Below are positions 35,140 through 47,100 of a DNA stretch of 64,000 nt, piece after piece. The stretch is from Pteria penguin (taxonomy: Eukaryota > Mollusca > Bivalvia > Pterioida > Pteriidae): positions 53,807,667 to 53,871,666 of the forward strand of contig CM068586.1 of assembly GCA_035048485.1 (NCBI GenBank), written 5' to 3'. Made by a program: the position numbers and the translations under genes. Under the pieces are notes generated by a model that saw only the letters and a list, made by a program, of their open reading frames with translations, had not been told where the DNA came from and ran no database searches. The stretch's first letter is position 1, and each line of letters opens with the position of its first letter.

Positions 35140-38100
35140 CTATGCGGTGTCCATCGCCTGCTCAGCTCTCACTTGTGTCTTAACAATTTCAAATGGAACT
35201 TTCTTTACTTCCTTCTTCAAAACTGCTGTTGTACCCCTCTTATAACGATATGAACCTTGTCTGAAACAAGGAAAAGTATATACTGTATTGTCATCACACA
35301 AAGGTATGTGCAGGATAGGTGCTATTAATAAAAATGTTCATATTCACTCGTATTTACCTGGTAAGGTAATATGTGTTTTAATTAGCTTTCAACAAATTTT
35401 CAGTCATGTGACAAAGATGCAGGAGGTAACCAATCCCTTACAATTCAGGAATTGAACCCTGACCATCTGTACTGCAAGCCAAGCGCTTAAATACTGCACC
35501 GAGTGTGCAGCTTTTCATATACACCAGTGAAACACATTTAACAAATTTTTTATTCTTTGTCCAATTTTTATCAAGTTCATGACCCATTGGACTACTGAGA
35601 CAGTAAGAGATACACACTGATATAATCTCAAAATATCAGAAAGCCTTTGCATCCCGAGACCAGTCTTACTTGACTGAGCTCGGTATGTGAAAAACTTAAA
35701 TGAAGTTACTGGCTTAACACCTCAAAGCACTAATTTTTTGTGTAGACTGATTTACTAACCTTTGACCTTTGAGATTAGCTTCATCATAAGGTCGGATATA
35801 TTCCACTTTGTCTTTGGTGATTATACACAGATCTACATTGCTACCTGATCCCAAGTCATTAAATATACCAGCAGCAATGGCATTCCTCACTAGCTTCATA
35901 GCATCCTCTTTCTGCAACAAAAACTCTTTTAATGAAACATCTTTTATTGCATATTAATCAGTCTCTCTGTTTTTCACACTTGTATGTTCCTGTCACAATT
36001 CAGTCGCTTACCAACACCCAACCACTGTAGAAATTAATTTTTTCCATCATTAACAGTGAAGGTCACAGTTGATATTCAGTGACAATATCTAAATAGACTT
36101 GTTGCATTTTAGGTCGATTATAAATCGAAATGTCAAGCAAAATAAAGTTTCGAAATTATCATCTACATGTAGAGTGCCAAAAGAAAGCCATCAACTTTGG
36201 CAGGTACCCTGGAGCACATTCCAATTAGCCCTACTGAAATTCGAACCTAGAATGGATGAAGGTGAGAGAGACTACAGGAAGTTCCATTTCAGCCCCTTGG
36301 ACCAATCAACCATTAAAGCCTTTTAGAAACCAAATGTGTATGAAATATTACGTCCCTAATGGCAACATGAATTTAGTATAAAAGTCATGGTCAAGGTCAC
36401 AAAGCCACTGACCTTGGTGTAATTTGAAGGGGCTTAGTGGAGTATGCATGCCAAATATAAAGTCTCTATCTCTAGTGGTTCAAAAGTTATGGTGAAGGTA
36501 AAAAGGGGATTTCCGGTAGAATCTACCGGCCTAGTGAAGGAGACTGAATGACTACAATGTAAACTGTAAACATAAACTATATACGGTCAGATATACATCT
36601 CTCATTTTTTCATTTTTCTACATATTATTTGGTCTATCACCATAAGGAAATTGAGAAGAAATAAAACAACAGAATATATACTGATGGTTGTTTATTCTAA
36701 CCTTAGAATTTTCCTTTCAAGTAAATTATTAATAATATTTCATCAACTTCAATACGTGGGATTTTAGTGCATCTTTGATTGGCAATGAATGGGTCAAAGA
36801 TTCCAAATGAAAGTACTACAGTATCAGTACCTGAAGAATTTACAGTTGGTACCATAATAACAGACCCTAAAAGTAATAATCAGCAGGATGATATTTGCAA
36901 TGATAACGATAATCACGACAATGGAAATGATAACCCTGAACCAGAAAATGGGAATGTGAATGACCATAGTGTCCGTGAATTCTGTATTCGTAATCCATGT
37001 ATAACATTGCACAGACAGTTGGGAATGATGCTCCACCTGATTAACGCAATGGGGGTATTAGAAAAACAAAGTATCGAAAATTCTAGTCACTAATTTCACA
37101 CTCATCCACATTATATTGTAAAAAAGACGTATCTCCTCCGACAATTCCAACCCCGTGACAGCAGAGAAGTTTACACACTGAGAGAAATAATGCCTGACTG
37201 TGTATTGGGACTTGTTAGGGATCTGTATCCTAATCCAGATGACAGGGAATACATGGGACATCGATAGGTATGACAAATATCTATGAAATATTCTGTAAAT
37301 ACTGTGATTTATGTGAAACATTCATACATAATGTGTTGTAAGCAATTTCGAAGTGGAATAATGCAAAAATTTCCTCGCATTCATTTACTTTCAAAGCAAT
37401 TCGGAATATAAATCATACATGTTACAGTAAGTTTGGTTATTTCCTATTTCTTTAAACAAGCATGTGCTTTTGTTTTATTTGCATTCTTTGTTCTGACCCT
37501 TGTAAGGTAAGATTTACCATAAGCAGAAGGAGGTCTAGTTTGAATTTCGTTGGCTTAGATTGTTCAGTACAGAATTTCACTAAAATCAAAGTTTTAATTT
37601 GAACAATATTTTGGTACATAAGAAATGAAACCAGAATGAACACCCATGACAAATTTCAAGGTTTAAAAAATTTTAGACTTCTTGATAAAAGAATTTTCTT
37701 CTTGTCGGATGAACGTACACAGAAAACGTCCATTTTCAAATCTTTTCCACGCCTGCTTCTATTTATACTCACAGCCCCCCTTTAAGTTGACAACAGATTG
37801 ACAAACAAACAAACAGAGGGGACAAAAAAAAAATATGCTCCCAATCTATCCATCATGGGGCATAAAAATACATTAGCAGATGATTGCTTTAACATTTGTC
37901 TTTCTAGCTATATATCTACCAGTAATTATTTTGACACTGCATACCTCCATATCTGGTTTAAAACCATCTTCAAATACAGCCATGGCTGCTAAGGATCCAG
38001 AACCTGTTAATTAACAATGTAAAGTGTAAGTCATGTAAATCTGTATGTGTATACAATGACCCGAGATCGAAATCAAATATAACATCTAACATATACATAC

Positions 38101-41100
38101 TGGGTCAGCCAATGTGATATATACATACTGGGGCAGCTAATGTGATATATACATACTGGGGCAGCTAATGTGATATATACATACTGGGGCAGCTAATGTG
38201 ATATATACATACTGGGGCAGCTAATTATATTGAACAATTCTTTATTAAATCATCAATATACTGGTAAATTCATATACTGGAACATACACCGTCAAAGCCA
38301 GATGGTTACTGTCACCATTGCAAAACTACAGCTAGCGCATGATATTAAAAGCATATGCAATCTTACTAATTGTAATGTATGACTATAGATTTCTAACTGT
38401 CATATGGATGCAATCTTACTAATGGTATCATAAGGTAATTTATCTATGATAATCATATGAGTGCAGTTTTTCACATGGTATCATATGAAAATTTCTCTAT
38501 GACAATTATATTATTATGTGAATGCAATCTTACCAATCACATCATATGGTACATGTATTATCTATGACAATCATATGAGTTTTACTCATAACAACATATG
38601 ACAACAGGTTTGTGACAATCATGCAGTACAACTGCAGTTTTACTCATGATAACATATGGTAATATATATATGATAATCATATGAGTGCAGTTTTACCAAT
38701 GGTAACATACAACAAACAGATTTTTAACAATCATATGAGTGCATATTTAACCATGGTCACATATGATAATCTGACTACAACAATCATATGAATGCAGTCT
38801 TACCTATGGTAACATACAGTTATACAGTGCAAGCCGCTTAACTGAATAGGCTATTTGTCAGGACTTTATTATTCAAATAAACAAATATTCAATTACACGG
38901 AATGACAAACGAAATCATTTTCAAAGACCAGAAAATCGACTGTATGTGCAAGAATTCCATAGGTGTGTAACTTTCACGCTATCTGTAATGGAATCCCTGT
39001 ACATCTATAAGTCAACAGACTACATTTTCAGTAATTTTGTATATGTCTTTTTAAGTACAGTAACCTAATGTTATTAAACAGCCACATTACACCTGCTCAA
39101 CTGATCGTAAAGATAAAACTGCCGTCTATTGAAATACATGTACATGTAATTGTATCTCAGTCGTGTAACCAGAGTGATCAAAGACATTAGCCAGGTTCAA
39201 CAATTTATTTTAACAAAGGAAAATTAAAATGCATGTTCAAACGAGTGAAATTTCAATTTTCCATCACATAGAACAGGTTGAAGACGTCGTTTTAGTTTTC
39301 TCAAGGAATTGTCGAATTGTGGCCATTGCATCTGTACATTTGCCGTACGTTACTTGTGCCGTTTTTTCAGCCTCCTCCTCGTCACTGGCGCCGCATGGTC
39401 GGGTTTCATCTTCAAGGGGAAACTTACGTATATTTTCTCGCCAGTCCAGACAGCTGTGTACTTGTCTAGCTAACAACATCCTCTAGCAACCAGACGTCAG
39501 GTTCAATTGCATCGCCAGCCTTGCGGAAGCAGTTGATGGTGCATCTGGCCTTATGGAGTAGTTGGACGGCATCTAGTAAGGTTGGTCTGCATTGAATGCC
39601 GTTGGCTGACAGCGCCATCTTGTCGATGTCTCCGATGATCCTGCGTATGACCTGGCTTCGTCACTTGGTAATTAATTAATTCTTTCATCCCTACTGCTAC
39701 AGCCTATTACACAATTAATGTGTGATCTGGTCAATAACTTTCACCTGGACAGGTGTGAAACCATTTATCTCTAATTGAGAGGTTGCTCAAAACCACAGTA
39801 AACAACATGACATCAGGTGCGACACAGTTAAGTTTTGCGAAGGTATGTTGGTGAGATTATCGCATTATTCAAATAAACGAAGTCCCTTCTTTATTCTTGT
39901 GTAATGAGTGGCAGACTTTCTATGGATTTGATAGAAAATAGTTTTCGATTTCGGCATCTTATTCAATAAAATGAAATACCATTACTGCTATATTCAATGT
40001 ATTCACTGTATATCTATGGCAATCATGAGTGCAGTCTTCCCCATGGCAGAATATGATTTTGATAATATATCTATGACAATGAGTACAGTCTTACCCATGG
40101 CAACATATGATAATATAATTATGACAATGAGTGCAGTCTTCCCCATGGCAACATATGATTTTGATAGTATATCTATGACAATGAGTACTGTCTTACCCCT
40201 GGCAACATATGATATTGATAATATAATTATGACAATGAGTGCAGTCTTCCCCATGGCAACATATGATTTTGATAATATATCTATGACAATGAGTACAGTC
40301 TTACCCATGGCAACATATGATAATATAATTATGACAATGAGTGCAGTCTTACCCATGGTAACATATGGCAGTTTATCTGTGGATCCATGTGGATAGATGC
40401 TATAGAGATGAGGTCCAGTACAATCCACACCACCTAACACTAGAGCAGCACTTATATAGCCATGGTACCTAAACAGAAAAAGCAGCTAATTTCTATAAGA
40501 CAAATTTCAGAATATGTTAAGAGAACACAGAAATGCTTTACATATATATAACTGTAAACTTCTCTGGATAATCACACTATGTGTCAGACTTCACGAAAAA
40601 CTCAAATTTTTTCAGGACATTCGGTTCTGTAAAGGGCGAAGATTTACAGGACCGACTCAAATTTTACAGGACCAAATAAAACACTATTTTTCAAAAAACG
40701 GGACCTGTTTCCACTTCCCATTTCAGTACTACAAAAGTTGAAATGTTTCCTGCGAGACACTTTAGTACAAGTATACAATAATTTTGTGAAAAAGACATGA
40801 CAATTCTTCCTTAAAATATTTTATAAAAAAACCCGCAAAAAACAAAATATGAAACTGACTATTACTAGGAAGCAGGAACGGCGTACTAAAAGTAGTTACA
40901 ACTGAATTCCGGCGTGACGAGGAGCTAGGCACGGAGAATTGTCCACCATATCGGAGAATGACCTGAAATTCATTACCTGACATTTGGACCGTCCAGGGCT
41001 AAAATTATACTGGTCCGACTTGAGTTTTACCGGAAATGACCGTTGGACTGACGCTTTTTGCGAAGTCTGATGTGTACAATGTGTACTAAGGGTGTACAAG

Positions 41101-44100
41101 TAAAACAGAAGGGTAATAATTTCCCTTATATATCTAATCATAAATACAGATACATTACATAAAAACTTGATTTTTACTAACTTTAAACATTTGAGCATGG
41201 GTTGCATATCTAAAATATGTCGCATTTTGATTGATTGATTGATTTTTGTTTTACATCACACCACGAATATTTCACGTATATGGTGACGGCATCTGCCTGA
41301 TGCGGGGCATACAAATTTTGACCTTTGCAACAGACCCACCCGAAGCAGCGAGGGATCTTTAACATGCCATGCATACCATGACACGGGGCCTCGGTTTTTA
41401 ATGTCTCATCCGAAAGACAGAACACCGGCATGACCAGAGCGGGACTCGAACCCCGGCCTCCAGATCAGGAGTCCGACGCGATACCACTAGGCCACGCCGG
41501 CTTTGCCGCATTTTGAAAATAAGAAGTAACAAATCTGATGTACATCATAAGCTACATTTAACACCTATTTGAAATGTCGATCTGAATTCAACAATGACAA
41601 ATACTGGTAAACTTGCACTATAGTAGTATTTTTGGGGAATTAACAATAATCCTCGTTTCCCACAATCCCAAGTCCTATATTAAACATCTCATTTTAAAGT
41701 GTTTTTGTTTGTTTGTTTTTTGGGGTTTTTTTAACTTTCAGCAATCTTGAGTTGTTTTCCTAACATAGTTCATTGGAGTAGGGTATTTTGAAGTCAGGTT
41801 TCAGAAAAAGAAGGGGATTTCGTGAATAGGTAAGGAATGAATTTGGCTCCCTGAGGCCAGTTGTTCGAAACTTTAACCATTGGTTAAAGTCATAGTCTAT
41901 ACACTGATTAATAGCATATGAAACCAGCACTGTTATGTAATTTAGGAATTTAAACAAAAATTTTATAAATAAAATTGACTGTCCCTCAAACTTAAACCAA
42001 TGGTTAGCTTAACCAGTAGTTAAAGTTTCAAACAACTGGCCCTTGAGGTACAAAGGTAAGTGTCTCATTTAAAATCAAGCAAAGATAATTTCAGTTGGAT
42101 GGTGAAAAATCCCTGTTACTAAACAAGCTTTTTCAGCAAAATCACTTCCAATAAATTTGCGAGAAAATTTCTTTTGTTCTAAGTGTTAAGACACATACCT
42201 GAAGAGCATCTGTTTTAACAGACGGTTTGCTGTACAGACACGTGGTGGTCTGTCTGTGTTGAGGCGGTGAAGCTCTAGCTGGGAAGAGATCATCTGTGTA
42301 GTCATCTCCGTATCAGCTGCAGTACCAGCACCACAACAACTACAAACAATGTCAATCAACTATAAACAATATTATATCAAATACAAATGACATCTAATGT
42401 TACAAACAAAAAAAAAAGGAAACACTCAAAAAAAAACCTGACAGTCAGAAGGGCCCGCAGGATGCCCATGGCCCTGACCTTAATTTGGTACCAGCAGAAA
42501 GATCTTGTCATAAGGAACACAGATGCCAAATATGGAAGCCCTACTTCTAACAGTTCAATAGTTATGGTCAATGTTAAAGTTTTTCAAATGGAGGTCAAAG
42601 GTCACCGTCAAGGCCACATGATCAAATATTTTGGTACCAACACAAAGGAATAGTCATAAGGAACACACATGCCCAATATGAAAGCTCTACCTGTGACAGT
42701 GTATTAGATGTGGCCAATGTTAAAGTTTTTTCTGACAGACGGACAGACAAAGTGATTACTATAGGGCACCCACTTATAAAGCAGAGCCCTAATAAATAAC
42801 ACCACCATAACAACAAAACTGCAATCAACATCAAAATTTTATGCTGTTTAGACTCTATGATTTCAACAGTGTGGAGAAAACGGACATACATAAAAAAATA
42901 TGCTCATTTATGTTTATACATGTATGTACCATATTAAAATTCTCCTAGTTTAGACTATAATAAAGATTTACAATGTTGTTACCAGCATAATTAGTGACTT
43001 ACTAAATATTGTTGGAGATATAATGAATTTTACTGCAGTTTTTGTCTGCTACAACAGTGTCCTCTGTAGCTCTTGTATCGGCTCCCAATACAACTCCATC
43101 CTGAAAATAAAATTTTCTCTTTAATATTTACTTTTATATAAGATATTCACTTACTATTATGCAAAACCCCAAGGCACTTTAAAAACTCAGGTTGCTTATT
43201 GATGAAATATTTCTAATTTTGACACAAGTCTGTGGGCAGGATAAAGTTAAGGAACATACTGATGCAATCTGATTAAAACGATGTCTTTATTATGCTTCTC
43301 TATTTGTCCCATTGCGGATGAAGATCTGGCGAAACTCTGTAGGGGGTCATGTTCTGGTGAACTATGATTTCCAGCTAATCAGTGGATCAGCTACATATTC
43401 CTTGGAATGAAATTAACATCCACATCGTGCGTGACCCACAAGGTAGTTTTTGAACAGTGTTTGTTACATAATGCATCACTATCACGCGCCTAGCTGAGTC
43501 ATTGATTGGCTATGGGAAATAACGGTTTCGGTGACTGAAACTTCCTCAGAGTTCACCAGAACAAGACCTCTTATGGGGTTTCGCCAGATCTTTATCCGCA
43601 ATGGGACAAATAGACAAGCGGAATTAAGATACGGTTTTAATCAGATTGATACTGATTGAGAGATTCTGCATCCAATACATGTAATAAGTCCCTACAAAAG
43701 GTGATCATTCAATAAACATTACATTCGTTATATAATCAATCAAATGAATACATCATTATACATGTATGCAAACTGTAATTTGTTTTTAATGTTGATGTTT
43801 AGATTCTGATCTCAATGGATATCCATTTTATAGCCACTTCCATTAAATTCTGCATTGTAACTACTATATACAACAACAGCTTAGTTCAGCTTGACTTCAT
43901 GTACATGCCAAAATCAAAATGTAGAATAAAATTATGCCAAAAAAGATGAGAAGCACTGAGATGGGGTAAGTGTGGAAAGGTAACCACAGCTCTCCTCAAA
44001 AATTTCCTTTGAAAATGAAAATACAAAATACAACACTCAGTGCCAAATCTGTACCACATGACGCTTAGGTTTACCTTCAATACATTTTCTTCTTTGAATT

Positions 44101-47100
44101 CTCTCCAAAATGAGATAATGTGCATACTGATTACCCTAGCACACATTAGAGCTATACTGCTGCACAAAGAATTAGTAGGAGATACTGGACATACCTTGTA
44201 CACCAATCCACATATAGTAGTACCAGTTTTGTATGCTGTTGGTGCTGTAATGCCTTTCTTCTCTAACAATCTATTCCTAGAAATACAAAACAAAAAGTTT
44301 AATCTTACACCTCAAAAATACAACATTCAAAACCAACAACTAATGACAATAATTATCCTAAAATAATCAACCCATTTTGATAACTCAGTAACTGCATTAC
44401 CTCATGTTGGGACTCTTAATCGAAAAGAGGAAGAGATCCAAGGGGTCTACTTGTATATGTCTTTACTCTTTATAGTGTTTGCATTTTAATGTGTTTGCAT
44501 TTGATAATTTTAGTATTGTACTCACTGAGATATTTCACTCATAATCTGTCTTAGCGCTACCCGATCACCAATTCTCCAAATGTGAATTCAAAATTGAAAT
44601 GGCTAAACGTTTATAAATACATGAGTATCAAGTTGGCGAATACATTTCGTAAGTTAAAAAAGTCTGTTTTTTTTTAAGTTTTTCTGTTTATACATGTATC
44701 GTCAGCATAAATCATGGTCATCACAACACATTTCAATTTAGTTACTACTGATATCAACTTTATATAACTTCAAAGTGATCGCAAAGTAAACCATCTCTAA
44801 ACATTCTGAACAGTGAACATGGCTAAACAAAGTTCTTTGAAATCATTTCAAGGGTTAATATAAATCGCCGAGTGGCACCCCATCAATCTGTGATAACAGA
44901 TAAAGAGTTCAGGTATCGATGTTTGTTGACAAGCATCATTCTACATGTACCTTATTATAAATTAATATCAGATGCGTGTCAACAAACATTGATACATGAA
45001 CCCTGTGACAACAGATGAACAAGATGAACCACCAAATATGAAAAAGAAAAATGCTAACAAACATAACAAATCAACTTGGTTTACAGTGTTTGGAGGGTTA
45101 AAAGAAAAAAATGATGAATTTTATTGTGTTATCAGTTTTTTTACACATTAGGCTTATTAATTTGTGCTAGTATTAGCCACATGGCTATTGAACAATTTAT
45201 ACTACCGCTAGCACGGATAATACATTCATTTTATGAGCTAAATACACTCAGGTGTCCTCAAGTAAGTTTACTGAGATTACTTAGGTTGTGTCTTACATCC
45301 ACTGGGTATCCAAATTACAAGCAATCCTCTTAATCAAGTGAATGATGAACCCCTCTAATATGTACAATTACATAAACTTGTAGTCAAGCAAAATGGTCCG
45401 ACACTTTCAGGTGATTTTTTCCACTTTGTTTTTTCAGACTTGCATCTTTTTGGTTTTTTTTTTGTTCAGAAAAAGTTATGTTTTGTTAACATGATTCAAA
45501 TAAAAGATAAACCATATATGTATGCAGTGCATGTATAGATATACATGGAATTACAGCACTGGAAATTCACCGGACGATATGTATGATATGTTCTAATATT
45601 TGCTGGCCATCGGCAAAATTTACCAGAAATTACCAGCAGGCCGGAAAGTTTCACCAATCTGTTCGTTAGTACCAAAATTGCTTCTCGAATATACATTGTT
45701 CCCTGTTATAGAGTCATAGTCCGACTGGTCAGCACCATTAACCTTTTAGGTACAATGTATGACAGACTTCTGAGCAAAAAGTTGCAGAAAATCAAAAACT
45801 ACAGTCCATGCAAAACCTACAAAAAACATCTTCCCCTGTTTCGTCCAACCCTTGTAAGTACATGTATTACCATTATGGTCCTTTTGCTATAAAAGCACTT
45901 ATATGGCTAGATTATATGTTCTTTCCTCTCTGTTTGATTCTTGACCATGAACACAAGTCACAAGAAATGCCGTCATGTGCCCTTGGAGATTACTGAGCAA
46001 TCTGATTGGCTGAATGCATATGAGCTACGGCAGCCGACTTGAATGGGGTCGGAATCAAACACAGAGGAAAGAACATGAAATCTAGCCATATTAGGACTTT
46101 TTTAGCAAAGGGACCATAGCGACTTTACAAAATAGGGTTGGACGAAACAGGGAAAGACTTTTTGGTAGATTTTGCATGGACTTTAGTTTTTTTTCATTTT
46201 TTCCGCAACTTTTTACTTATATGTACAAGTCAGTGAAACCCCTAACCCAAAAGTTTTAGGGGGCTGATAAGGGTGAAACAATAAACCGTTTTACAGTATA
46301 TCGCAGTATTTAAGATCACACTTTGGTTCACGATATGGGGAGTGAAGCAACAGTACCGCAACAGTTTGTCTCCGTGTTTGTTTGGTCAAAAATTTTCCTT
46401 CTGATCTCTTCCGTGTCCGCTGAAGGTTGTTCATAAATACATGTACACTGTAGTGGCCAATGAGACAGAGTTGGAGGCTCCACTGGCCTCCTTTAAATTA
46501 AAAATCTGGGAGCATTTCAGTTTCAAAGCAAGTGTCATTAGTGATTGCTGGGACTAAAAGTCTAATCAAAGACAGCACTACATGAAGCATTCTTTCTCTG
46601 ATGTGTCATACAAAGCCCGAAACATGTCTAATATGGCGACGCACATATGAATACACCAACTAGACATAAATTTAGTGGGGCATAACAGAGTGCTGAAACA
46701 TAACTGGACATTCAGGAAACATTTATTTAACTTATTAGTTAATCTATTTAACTGACTAGCGAAAGGGTGTTTTCTACAGCTGGGGACACTATGACTGCTT
46801 TATCTCCAGAAAATGTTAGTATTTTGATTTTCTTGAAGATCATCATCATTTTCTGGTGCAAATTGCCAAATAGAAATTGATAATAAAACGGTTACAAGCT
46901 AGATTTATTCTCTTTCTTTCTGCATTATAAAAGGTGTATTGTGATACATATCGTATTGTGGCATTGGTAACACGATACATATCGTATTGTGTGGTAACTG
47001 TATCATATCAACCTTGGAGGTTGACCACTCAGACTTTTAATATACATCATTTTTTACATGTTTATCAACTGTACTTCCATACGGTCCATGGAAATGCTGA

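Noticed and set aside
40003..40440. 145-codon minus-strand open frame as an independent gene
   Set aside because: Its first third is PSMB7 exon 5 and the rest is the tandem donor-site array; it is treated as a possible readthrough or alternative-splice product, not a gene.
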